From NCBI GenBank assembly GCA_902462015.1, contig CABPZV010000089.1, forward strand, positions 1-8,367: DNA of 8,367 bases. Direction: 5' to 3'. The notes under the pieces are model-generated. The model searched no databases. It saw only the letters and a list, made by a program, of their open reading frames with translations, and had not been told where the DNA came from. Both the position numbers and the translations under genes were made by a program. Source of the stretch: an uncultured Eubacteriales bacterium. GTDB lineage: Bacteria; Bacillota; Clostridia; Oscillospirales; CAG-272. Below, in pieces: positions 1-6,983 of this stretch. The stretch's first letter is position 1, and each line of letters starts with the position of its first letter.

Positions 1-76
1 CCGCACGCGCGGCAAACAAACGCTGTCAGCTGCTCCGCAAGCTGCAGCCGGATTATATAAATATATTTTGCAAGCT

Positions 77-118
77 GAAAGACCTGAAATCTGCATTTTC
101 GCAGAAATCAGGCCTTTC
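77..118 (-). terminator. Hairpin just after uvrA, probable terminator
   Basis: Two 18-base arms (77-94 and 101-118) pair around a 6-base loop, with two T-T mismatches and one G-U pair. The structure starts only 5 bases after the uvrA stop codon, so it most likely ends the uvrBA transcript. On the minus strand the following bases are AT-rich but without a clean T-run. On the plus strand the hairpin is followed by CTTTT, so it may instead, or also, stop transcription entering from the left. Confidence 0.55.
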
Positions 119-123
119 GACTT

Positions 124-2958
124 TTAATTAAGCGCAAGCTTATCTTTAAGATACATTCCTGTATAGGACTTTTTATTTTTTGCAACCTCTTCAGGAGTAC
201 CGGCTGCAACGATTTTTCCGCCGCCGTCTCCTCCATCAGGTCCAAGATCAATGATGTAATCTGCGGTTTTAATAAGATCGAGATTATGCTCGATGACAAG
301 TACGGTATTGCCGTTATCGACAAGTCTCTGCAGAATATCTATAAGCCGTGACACGTCCGCGCTGTGCAGCCCTGTAGTAGGTTCGTCAAGAATATAAAAC
401 GTTTTTCCTGTAGAGCGTTTTGAAAGTTCTGTTGCTAACTTGATTCTCTGCGCTTCGCCGCCTGAGAGCGTTGTGGACGACTGACCTATTTTTATATATC
501 CAAGACCAACTTCGCTCAAAGTTTTAAGCCTTCTGAAAATTGACGGAACTGCCGAGAAAAATTCCAGCCCCTCCTCAACCGTCATGTCAAGTACATCATA
601 TATGCTCTTTCCCTTATACTTAACCTCAAGAGTGTCACGGTTGTATCTGTGTCCCTTACATACGTCGCAGGTTACATATACATCAGGAAGAAAATGCATT
701 TCAATTTTTTTCACGCCGTCACCTTCGCAGGCCTCGCATCTGCCGCCCTTCACGTTGAAGGAGAAGCGGCCAGCCTTATAACCGCGCTTTTTTGCATCTG
801 GCGTTGAAGCAAAAAGTTCCCGGATATCGCTAAAAAGTCCGGTATAGGTCGCCGGATTTGAGCGCGGAGTGCGTCCGATCGGGCTTTGGTCGATTGCGAT
901 TACCTTATCCAGCATATTGATTCCGTCAATTCTATCAAATTTACCCGGAAAAGTATTCGCGCGGTTCAAATCATGCGCTAAAACCGGATAGATGATTGAA
1001 TTTACAAGCGACGATTTTCCAGAACCAGATACTCCGGTTACGCAGACGAACGTGCCGAGGGGTATTTTTACATCAATTCCGCGCAAATTGTTTTGCCTTG
1101 CCCCATAAACGGTAAGAAAACTGCCGTTTCCACCCCTACGCTCTGATGGAACAGAAATTTCCTTTCTTCCAGAAAGATAATCTCCGGTAATGGAAGCTCT
1201 GTTTTCCATGATCTCTTTCGGTGTGCCTGCGGCGACGACCCGGCCGCCGTGTATTCCTGCTCCAGGTCCAATGTCGACGATGTAGTCGGATTCAAGCATA
1301 GTTTCTTCATCGTGTTCTACTACAATCACGCTGTTGCCCATGCTCCTCAGATTTTTCAGCGCTTCGATCAGCCGGCCATTATCCCGCTGGTGAAGTCCGA
1401 TACTCGGCTCGTCGAGAACATACAAAACCCCTATCAGCGCGGAGCCGATCTGCGTTGCAAGTCTGATTCGCTGTGCCTCTCCTCCGGACAGAGTTCCTGC
1501 CCGACGTGACAGATTGAGATAATCAAGCCCCACCGTATCGAGAAAACGCAGTCTTGCCCTGATTTCCTTAAGTATTTCTTTTGCTATAACCGTTTTTACC
1601 TCGTCAAGCTCAAGAGCGTCAAAAAATGCTATAGCCTCCTTGACCGACATACTGCACACCTGGTCTATGTTCATTCCGCCGATCGTGACCGCGAGTACCT
1701 CCGGCTTCAGTCTTTTTCCCTTGCAGGTATGACATGCGATTTCCTCTACAAACTGCTCGTAGTACTCGTCCTGCGTCTGGTCGAAACGAAGCTGTATCAT
1801 TCCGACAAGTCCGGCAAACTTAATATCCTGATGGCGCACGGTGCCTTCGAAGCTTCGCACGATAGAATACACCTCGTCGCCCGTGCCGTATGCCAATGCC
1901 TGAAGCGCGCTTTCGGAATAGTCACAGATCGGGGTATCGAGCGTAAAGCCGTGCTTTTCACCTACCGCCTTGAAAAGCGGCCCCATCCAGGTATCGTCGT
2001 CAATGCTTTTAAAGCCGTTGCAGACGACAGCACCTCCGCGCAGAGACAGCGATTTGTCAGGAATCAGCCGGTCAAAGGAAATTACCCTTTTCTCACCGAT
2101 TCCGGCGCAGTCCGGACATGCGCCTATTGGATTATTAAATGAAAACATTCGCGGCTCTAATGCGGTAACGCTGATGCCGTGCTCCTCACACGCATAATTC
2201 TGCGAAAAGGACATTTCCTCCGTTTCGTTTCCGTCGCGGTCGATTACGCTGATTACAAGATTACCGTCCGACAGTGAAAGAGCAGTTTCAACTGAATCAC
2301 TCAGCCTTTCGCGTATATTCGGCTTTATCACCAGCCGGTCTACCACAACGTCGATTTTATGCTTTTTATTCTTGTCAAGCTTGATTTCTTCGCCTATCTC
2401 GTACATGCTGCCGTCGATGCGGAGACGAACAAAACCGCTTTTTTTTGCGTCCTCAATCACTTTTTCGTGACGGCCTTTTTTGTCGCGCACAACTGGCGCT
2501 AATACAAGAAAGCGCGTCTTTTCTTCGAGCTTCAGCACGCTGTCGATTATCTGGTCGGTGGTCTGCTGAACAATTTCACGGCCGCATACGGGACAGTGCG
2601 GTATGCCGCAGCGCGCATAGAGCAGCCGGAGATAATCGTATATTTCTGTGACAGTTCCCACCGTTGAGCGAGGGTTGCGCGAGGTGGTTTTCTGGTCAAT
2701 TGAAATTGCCGGGGAAAGCCCTTCTATGGAATCGATGTCAGGCTTATCTAACTGTCCGAGAAACATTCGGGCATATGACGACAGCGATTCTACAAAACGC
2801 CTGTGCCCCTCTGCATAAATTGTGTCAAACGCGAGAGAGGATTTTCCTGAGCCGGAAATTCCGGTAAAAATTACAAGCTTGTCTCTCGGAATTTTCAAGT
2901 CGATATTCTTAAGGTTATGTACGCGTACTCCGCGCACCGTTATATATTTTGAATCCAT
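124..2958 (-). CDS. uvrA: UvrABC excinuclease subunit A
   Basis: UvrA is the damage-recognition ATPase of nucleotide excision repair. It acts as a dimer, scans DNA with UvrB and loads UvrB at lesions in the cytoplasm. The 944-residue product has the usual length and two ABC ATPase halves: Walker A at about 33-40 and 642-649, LSGGEAQ signatures at 490-496 and 831-837, and Walker B DEP at 516-518 and 858-860. Zinc-site cysteines are visible as CPVC (122-125), CHTC (409-412), CPDC (281-284) and CEAC/CDVC (741-744 and 764-767). The partner of CPDC is Cys257-X2-His260 rather than the Cys-X2-Cys I recall from E. coli. The start is fixed by an in-frame stop directly upstream; a GGAG lies 12 bases before the ATG, which is rather far. 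The gene follows uvrB after 47 bases, so it is the second gene of a uvrBA operon. Confidence 0.98.
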   Translation of the reverse strand: MDSKYITVRGVRVHNLKNIDLKIPRDKLVIFTGISGSGKSSLAFDTIYAEGHRRFVESLSSYARMFLGQLDKPDIDSIEGLSPAISIDQKTTSRNPRSTVGTVTEIYDYLRLLYARCGIPHCPVCGREIVQQTTDQIIDSVLKLEEKTRFLVLAPVVRDKKGRHEKVIEDAKKSGFVRLRIDGSMYEIGEEIKLDKNKKHKIDVVVDRLVIKPNIRERLSDSVETALSLSDGNLVISVIDRDGNETEEMSFSQNYACEEHGISVTALEPRMFSFNNPIGACPDCAGIGEKRVISFDRLIPDKSLSLRGGAVVCNGFKSIDDDTWMGPLFKAVGEKHGFTLDTPICDYSESALQALAYGTGDEVYSIVRSFEGTVRHQDIKFAGLVGMIQLRFDQTQDEYYEQFVEEIACHTCKGKRLKPEVLAVTIGGMNIDQVCSMSVKEAIAFFDALELDEVKTVIAKEILKEIRARLRFLDTVGLDYLNLSRRAGTLSGGEAQRIRLATQIGSALIGVLYVLDEPSIGLHQRDNGRLIEALKNLRSMGNSVIVVEHDEETMLESDYIVDIGPGAGIHGGRVVAAGTPKEIMENRASITGDYLSGRKEISVPSERRGGNGSFLTVYGARQNNLRGIDVKIPLGTFVCVTGVSGSGKSSLVNSIIYPVLAHDLNRANTFPGKFDRIDGINMLDKVIAIDQSPIGRTPRSNPATYTGLFSDIRELFASTPDAKKRGYKAGRFSFNVKGGRCEACEGDGVKKIEMHFLPDVYVTCDVCKGHRYNRDTLEVKYKGKSIYDVLDMTVEEGLEFFSAVPSIFRRLKTLSEVGLGYIKIGQSSTTLSGGEAQRIKLATELSKRSTGKTFYILDEPTTGLHSADVSRLIDILQRLVDNGNTVLVIEHNLDLIKTADYIIDLGPDGGDGGGKIVAAGTPEEVAKNKKSYTGMYLKDKLALN

Positions 2959-2977
2959 TTACAGCTTAAACTCCATT

Positions 2978-2990
2978 CCGCTATAAGCGG
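2978..2990 (-). other. Small hairpin between uvrB and uvrA
   Basis: A 5-bp perfect stem (CCGCT/AGCGG) with a 3-base loop lies in the 47-base gap between the uvrB stop and the uvrA start, just upstream of the GGAG at 2971-2974 that serves uvrA. It has no T-run, so it is not a terminator. It might protect or tune the uvrA ribosome site, but it is short enough to be chance. Confidence 0.25.
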
Positions 2991-3005
2991 CTTAAATTAA
3001 TTTTC

Positions 3006-5033
3006 TCATTTTTTCGTTCTTCCCGTATCTGCTTTATCCTTTTGACTCATCCGGATAGTTTCTATTTTATCGCGCAGGTATGCAGCACGTTCAAAATCGA
3101 GAGCGGCCGCGGCTGTCTTCATCTCGGAGGCAAGCTCTTCGATCAAGGCGTTTCTCTCTTCGTCCGTAAGAATTGCGGCGCTTTCCTTATGGCTGAGTGC
3201 CTTTCTTGAATTTCCTTTTTTGCCGACTTCGGTGTGCGTACCGATTTCGATCACGTCACGTACAGACTTGACGATTGTCTGCGGTGTAATTCCGTGTTCT
3301 TCATTGTACTCCATCTGAACTTTTCTTCTTCTGTTAGTCTCGTCAATGGCTCGTTTCATCGATCCGGTAACCGTGTCAGCATACATTATGACCTTTCCGG
3401 ATGCGTTCCGCGCGGCGCGGCCGATAGTCTGAATCAGTGAAGTTTCTGAGCGAAGCAGTCCTTCCTTATCCGCATCGAGAATCGCTACCAAGGAAACCTC
3501 AGGAATATCAAGTCCCTCTCTGAGCAGATTGATTCCAACCAGCACGTCGAAAAGTCCGAGTCTCAGATCTCGTATTATCTCCATTCGCTCTATCGTTTCA
3601 ACGTTGTGATGGATATAGCGTACCTTTATCATATTAGCATTCAGAAATTCGGTCAGATCCTCGGCCATCTTTGTCGTCAGCGTGGTTACGAGAACGCGCT
3701 CTCCGCGCTCAGTTCTTTCGCGAATCTCGCCGATAAGATCGTCGACCTGACCGGAAACCGGTCGGACTTCCACTTCAGGGTCAACCAGCCCGGTAGGCCT
3801 TATGAGCTGCTCGACAATCTGCTTTGATCTCGTACACTCATATTCCGCCGGAGTCGCGCTGACATATATGATTTGGTTTACCTTCTTTTCAAATTCATCA
3901 AAAAACAAAGGACGGTTATCAAATGCAGAAGGCAGCCTGAAACCGTAATTTACAAGATTTTCTTTTCGCTTGCGGTCGCCTCCGCTCATCGCCTTAATCT
4001 GCGGAAGCGTAACATGCGATTCATCGATAAACATCAGAAAATCTTTAGGAAAATAATCGAGCAGCGTCATTGGTGTTGAACCGGGAGCTCGTCCGGAAAG
4101 TATTCTCGAGTAGTTTTCAACGCCTGAGCAGTAGCCTATTTCCTGAATCATCTCAAGATCATATCTTGTTCTTTCTTCGATTCTCTGCGCTTCGATTAGC
4201 TTCCCATTTGCACGGAAATACTCCACCCGTTCAAGCATTTCGTTTTCCATTACTTCCATCGCCTGCTCGCGCGCCGCTTCCGACACCGCATAATGGGTCG
4301 CCGGATATATTGCGGCATATTTCAGATCGCGGATTATATCCTGCGTTACAGTGTCAATTTCTGATACACGGTCGATTTCTTCACCAAAAAATTCCACCCG
4401 AATCGCAGCATTTTTACTGTTAGCAGGAAATACTTCAACGGTATCGCCGCGGACGCGGAATTTATTACGGACGAGATTGAGGTCATTGCGGTCATATGAA
4501 ATTGATACAAGATGTGATATAAATTCGTCACGGTCCATCGCCATACCCGGCCTGACGGCAAGAACAAGCTGAGAATATTCGTTCGGATCTCCGAGCGAAT
4601 ATATGCAGGAGACCGAGGAAACTATAATCACGTCGCGGCGCTCAAATAACGCCGACGTCGCACTGTGCCTCAGGCGGTCAATCTCTTCGTTTATCAGCGC
4701 GTCCTTTTCTATATACTGGTCTTTTCCGGGTATATATGCCTCTGGCTGATAGTAATCATAATAAGAGACAAAATACTCCACCGCATTTTCCGGAAACAGC
4801 TCTCTGAATTCAGAGCAAAGTTGAGCCGCGAGAGTTTTATTATGGGCAAGAACAAGAGTTGGACGGTTTAACTTTTCAATTACATTAGCCATTGTAAAGG
4901 TTTTTCCTGAACCGGTAACGCCAAGAAGCGTCTGCTCACGGTATCCGTTTTTCAGTCCTTTTACTAAGCCTTCTATAGCCTGGGGCTGGTCTCCAGTTGG
5001 CTTGTATTCACTGTGTAATATGAATTTGTCCAT
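3006..5033 (-). CDS. uvrB: UvrABC excinuclease subunit B
   Basis: UvrB is the DNA-damage-verifying helicase-like subunit of nucleotide excision repair; UvrA loads it and it then recruits UvrC for the dual incision. The 675-residue product shows Walker A GVTGSGKT (38-45), the aromatic-rich beta-hairpin region that clamps DNA (about 91-112, with YYDYYQPEAY), DESH motif II (337-340), SATP motif III (392-395), motif VI QTIGRAARN (535-543) and a C-terminal UVR motif (about 625-660) for UvrA/UvrC contact. An in-frame ATG lies 7 codons upstream, at 5054. The start at 5033 is preferred because AGAAAGGA sits 8 bases before it and because MDKFILHSEY matches the usual UvrB N-terminus. uvrA follows 47 bases downstream. 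Upstream lie two candidate promoters (5230-5258 and 5119-5149), the nearer giving a leader of about 80 bases. I found no LexA-type box. Confidence 0.97.
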   Translation of the reverse strand: MDKFILHSEYKPTGDQPQAIEGLVKGLKNGYREQTLLGVTGSGKTFTMANVIEKLNRPTLVLAHNKTLAAQLCSEFRELFPENAVEYFVSYYDYYQPEAYIPGKDQYIEKDALINEEIDRLRHSATSALFERRDVIIVSSVSCIYSLGDPNEYSQLVLAVRPGMAMDRDEFISHLVSISYDRNDLNLVRNKFRVRGDTVEVFPANSKNAAIRVEFFGEEIDRVSEIDTVTQDIIRDLKYAAIYPATHYAVSEAAREQAMEVMENEMLERVEYFRANGKLIEAQRIEERTRYDLEMIQEIGYCSGVENYSRILSGRAPGSTPMTLLDYFPKDFLMFIDESHVTLPQIKAMSGGDRKRKENLVNYGFRLPSAFDNRPLFFDEFEKKVNQIIYVSATPAEYECTRSKQIVEQLIRPTGLVDPEVEVRPVSGQVDDLIGEIRERTERGERVLVTTLTTKMAEDLTEFLNANMIKVRYIHHNVETIERMEIIRDLRLGLFDVLVGINLLREGLDIPEVSLVAILDADKEGLLRSETSLIQTIGRAARNASGKVIMYADTVTGSMKRAIDETNRRRKVQMEYNEEHGITPQTIVKSVRDVIEIGTHTEVGKKGNSRKALSHKESAAILTDEERNALIEELASEMKTAAAALDFERAAYLRDKIETIRMSQKDKADTGRTKK

Positions 5034-5041
5034 CAGCTTTG

Positions 5042-5049
5042 TCCTTTCT
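5042..5049 (-). promoter_or_regulatory. Ribosome binding site that sets the uvrB start
   Basis: On the minus strand this reads AGAAAGGA, 8 bases before the ATG at 5033. It lies inside the longer open frame that starts at 5054, so it favours the internal start. Confidence 0.75.
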
Positions 5050-5118
5050 TTCATAAATAATAAACAGGAAAGTGTACGGTAAAAACTTATCGTCTCTGAA
5101 AATAGTAATGCATTTTTT

Positions 5119-5149
5119 ATTATACAATAAGTTACCTGCCGAACCGCAA
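5119..5149 (-). promoter_or_regulatory. Candidate downstream promoter for uvrBA (P2)
   Basis: The minus strand shows TTGCGG (5144-5149), a 19-base spacer and a perfect TATAAT (5119-5124). The spacer is longer than ideal. Transcription would start near 5112 and give a uvrB leader of about 80 bases. The same arrangement, with an 18-base spacer, occurs at the end of the second repeat copy (8140-8169). Confidence 0.45.
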
Positions 5150-5169
5150 TATTTCAGGGTTTTGCTTGC

Positions 5170-5192
5170 AAAATCGCCGGCTTTGCCGGCGA
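5170..5192 (-). terminator. GC-rich hairpin plus T4 inside repeat copy 1
   Basis: On the minus strand a perfect 8-bp stem (TCGCCGGC/GCCGGCGA) with loop AAA is followed at once by TTTT. It lies about 50 bases downstream of the expected P1 start, so it could end a short RNA or act as an attenuator in front of uvrBA. The T-run is short, so termination would probably be partial. Confidence 0.45.
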
Positions 5193-5229
5193 CGTGAAAC
5201 TTGCACCTTTAAGCTAAAGCTTTAAGGTT

Positions 5230-5258
5230 ATTATACCACTAAATGATGAATATGTAAA
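5230..5258 (-). promoter_or_regulatory. Sigma-A-like promoter P1 upstream of uvrBA
   Basis: The minus strand shows TTTACA (5253-5258), a 17-base spacer and a perfect TATAAT (5230-5235). This is the best promoter match before uvrB. Its -10 box is the first six bases of the repeat element, as in copy 2. A transcript would run through the repeat hairpin before reaching uvrB. Confidence 0.65.
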
Positions 5259-5272
5259 CACAGTGAATATGT
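5248..5272. repeat. Direct repeat pair at the uvrB promoter, candidate operator
   Basis: GAATATGT occurs at 5248-5255 and 5265-5272, 17 bases start to start. The first copy overlaps the -35 box of the minus-strand promoter P1. The second sits one base from the -35 box of a possible plus-strand promoter. This is where a regulator of both promoters would bind, but 8-base repeats in AT-rich DNA can arise by chance. Confidence 0.3.
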
Positions 5273-5273
5273 T

Positions 5274-5302
5274 TTGACTTATTTTGCATAATATTCTATT
5301 AT
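5274..5302 (+). promoter_or_regulatory. Candidate divergent promoter on the plus strand
   Basis: TTGACT (5274-5279), a 17-base spacer and TATTAT (5297-5302) each match consensus at 5 of 6 positions. Transcription would start near 5309 and run towards the hairpin at 5395-5429. No convincing gene lies downstream on this strand, so the site is either a small-RNA promoter or a chance match. Confidence 0.35.
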
Positions 5303-5394
5303 TTTAACTGCAATGGAATAAAAACAGTACCCACTATATTTTCAGTATCAGCTGTCAAGATGTTGGGTCATATGGGCGGAATCCATAAAACGGT

Positions 5395-5429
5395 TAATCC
5401 TTCGCATGGCTTGCCCATACGAAGGATTA
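5395..5429 (-). terminator. Strong hairpin downstream of the MBL-fold gene
   Basis: Two 15-base arms (5395-5409 and 5415-5429) pair completely apart from one G-U pair on the minus strand, around a 5-base loop. The hairpin begins 18 bases after the stop of the hydrolase gene and is followed on the minus strand by ACCGTTTTATGG. This is the expected place for that gene's terminator, though the T-run is short and displaced. On the plus strand no T-run follows. The 3' part of the loop and arm (GCCCATA, 5413-5419) can also pair with TATGGGC at about 5371-5377. Confidence 0.65.
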
Positions 5430-5447
5430 TAAACTGAGAGCTTCAAT

Positions 5448-6212
5448 TTAAATGTGTATCTGAAAATCTCCAAAATCGAACACTCCTCTTCCATGTTTCA
5501 GATATTTTTCATCTGACAAACCGTGAAATGCCGTTTCAATCCTGCCGATAATATCAACAGGAACAGCCAGCGAGTAATGTCCAGGAAAGATCCGACTGAC
5601 TTCCAAATTTTGAACTCTCCTTATAGATTGCAAAAAAAGCTGCGGATCTGTGGATGAATAAAAGACATCCAGGCAGCCTTTGTAAATCAAATCCCCGGAA
5701 TATAAATATTTGCGTTCCGGTTCATAGAAACAGCAATGCCCCGGCGAGTGTCCGGGGGTGTGGACAACTATAATTTGTCTGTTGCCCAAGTCCAAGCAAT
5801 CACCGTCATGTAATATTTGCCGCGGTATCCCTTGATAGATTTGATAATCATCGAGCGCAAAATCTTCCGGAAAGTCACAATGCCTGAGCGTCAGGTTATT
5901 CTTAACCGTTTGCAGCGAAAGGGGAAAACCTCCTGACAGCCACTTTGTTTCAGCCTCGTGAATGGCTATATTTTCAAAAAATCCAAGACCGCCGATATGA
6001 TCCCAGTGAACGTGAGTAACTGCTGCCGAAATCGGAAGCGCAGTTAAACAATTTGCCGCCGCACCGATATTCGAGATGCCTAAACCGGTATCAATTAAAA
6101 GAGCTTTCTTTGTTCCGCACAACAGATAACAGTGTGTTTCTTCCCAATGCTTATACTCGCTGACAGCGAATGTATCACTATCGATTTTATCGACGGTAAA
6201 CCAATCATTCAT
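5448..6212 (-). CDS. Metallo-beta-lactamase-fold hydrolase, substrate unknown
   Basis: The 254-residue product is a single-domain MBL-fold hydrolase. It shows the full two-metal site of the glyoxalase II-like branch: THVHWDH (His67, His69, Asp71, His72), His155 in HTPGHSPGH, bridging Asp174 in YSGD, and His212 in FPGH. DTG at 41-43 ends the usual early strand. There is no signal peptide or membrane segment, so it is probably cytoplasmic. The family covers thioester, lactone, phosphodiester and sulfur-substrate hydrolases, and nothing here picks one. The start is supported by a strong CGGAGGT site 11 bases upstream. The gene lies 137 bases after xpt, has its own ribosome site and ends at a strong hairpin. 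I saw no convincing promoter in that gap, so read-through from xpt is possible. Confidence 0.9.
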   Translation of the reverse strand: MNDWFTVDKIDSDTFAVSEYKHWEETHCYLLCGTKKALLIDTGLGISNIGAAANCLTALPISAAVTHVHWDHIGGLGFFENIAIHEAETKWLSGGFPLSLQTVKNNLTLRHCDFPEDFALDDYQIYQGIPRQILHDGDCLDLGNRQIIVVHTPGHSPGHCCFYEPERKYLYSGDLIYKGCLDVFYSSTDPQLFLQSIRRVQNLEVSRIFPGHYSLAVPVDIIGRIETAFHGLSDEKYLKHGRGVFDFGDFQIHI

Positions 6213-6223
6213 GCTGAACTATT

Positions 6224-6229
6224 ACCTCC
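6224..6229 (-). promoter_or_regulatory. Strong ribosome binding site of the MBL-fold gene
   Basis: The minus strand reads GGAGGT, 11 bases before the ATG at 6212. It is the closest match to the anti-Shine-Dalgarno consensus among the five genes. Confidence 0.7.
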
Positions 6230-6349
6230 GCAAATACCGGATTGCCTCAGCTTCTAAAACCTGCCTTTAAATAACAACACATAGTCAGGACAATTTTTGC
6301 AAATTTCAGTCTTTTTGTTCCGGCTGAAAAGCATCTTTAAAATTTCGCT

Positions 6350-6925
6350 TCAGTCTCTGAATACAATTGTGCCGTCATCCGACATGCTTTCAATCATAGC
6401 AAGCGATTCGATGCGCAGTCCCTGTGCGCGCAGAGCATCGCCTCCGCCCTGAAAACATTTTTCAATCATAATTCCGGCGCCTGCAACCGAAGCCCCGGCC
6501 TGTTTTGCAATTTCGAGAAGTCCCATAAGAGCATGACCTTTTGCGAGGAAATCGTCTACAATAAGAATACGGTCGGACGCTGTTATGTAAGCTTTATCTA
6601 TTACGATGGGATATGTTTTCTTATGCGTAAAAGATTCTACTTCAGCTGTGTACAGGTTATCCGAGAGATTAACCGTCTTGTTCTTCTTCGCGAATACCGC
6701 AGGTACGCCGAAATGGACTGCGGCAAGACAGGCGATTGCAATTCCCGACGCCTCAACGGTTACAATTTTGGTTATTTTCTCGTCTCCGAAAAGGCGATAC
6801 AGTTCCTTACCTGCCTCAGAAAGCAAATCGGCGTCGATCTGATGATTGAGAAAGCTGTCAACCTTAAGTACACCTCCCGGATATACTTTGCCGTCCTTTA
6901 ATATTCTATCCCGGATAAGCTTCAT
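6350..6925 (-). CDS. xpt: Xanthine phosphoribosyltransferase
   Basis: Xpt joins xanthine to PRPP to make XMP in cytoplasmic purine salvage. The 191-residue product is close to the usual length (about 190-194) and follows the remembered Bacillus subtilis Xpt along its length: LKVDSFLNHQID near the N-terminus, ITKIVTVEASGIA (51-63), GVPAVFA (73-79), LSDNLYT (87-93), the PRPP-binding motif ILIVDDFLAKG (120-130), KQAGAS and IEKCFQ. The frame is open to an ATG at 6997 that would overlap the upstream gene. The start at 6925 is preferred because it matches the family N-terminus and GAAAGGA lies about 12 bases upstream. The gene lies 58 bases after the glycosyltransferase stop and is probably co-transcribed with it. 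There is no room for a purine riboswitch in that gap and no pbuX neighbour, unlike the B. subtilis xpt-pbuX arrangement. Confidence 0.95.
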   Translation of the reverse strand: MKLIRDRILKDGKVYPGGVLKVDSFLNHQIDADLLSEAGKELYRLFGDEKITKIVTVEASGIAIACLAAVHFGVPAVFAKKNKTVNLSDNLYTAEVESFTHKKTYPIVIDKAYITASDRILIVDDFLAKGHALMGLLEIAKQAGASVAGAGIMIEKCFQGGGDALRAQGLRIESLAMIESMSDDGTIVFRD

Positions 6926-6983
6926 AATAACACTTTTTCCTTTCGGTCTCTCAAATTCAGTGTAAAACAACAGTTCACAAATT

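Larger units (their letters stand above)
5119..5235 (-). repeat. Structured intergenic repeat, copy 1 (upstream of uvrBA)
   Basis: This 117-base non-coding stretch matches 8053-8169 on the opposite strand at roughly 70-75% identity by hand alignment, with one compensating one-base gap pair. Both ends are TATAAT. A 13-base block, AAGGTGCAAGTTT (5197-5209), is identical in the two copies. A 26-base block (5142-5167) that ends in ATTGCGGTT differs at only two sites, both transitions. Between these blocks is a GC-rich hairpin. The element points towards uvrB. I do not recognise it as a named family. It has no open reading frame of note, so it is best read as RNA or regulatory DNA. Confidence 0.75.

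Noticed and set aside
3..131. An open plus-strand frame from the window edge to a TAA at 129-131 that might be the 3' end of a converging gene
   Set aside because: It has no recognisable protein similarity, runs through the hairpin at 77-118 and would overlap the uvrA stop. Two other frames are also open over much of the stretch, so the reading frame cannot be chosen.
1729..2142. Plus-strand open frame of 137 codons inside uvrA
   Set aside because: It is antisense to a well-supported UvrA coding region with intact motifs, has no family-like motifs, and resembles the other short antisense frames in uvrA and uvrB.
5034..5300. LexA/SOS box upstream of uvrB
   Set aside because: No GAAC-N4-GTTC type palindrome was found. 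The nearest look-alike (around 5141-5155) has the wrong spacing and is part of the repeat element.
5360..5437. A 25-codon plus-strand frame starting MLGHMGG
   Set aside because: It has no ribosome site, lies inside paired hairpin sequence and has no supporting similarity.
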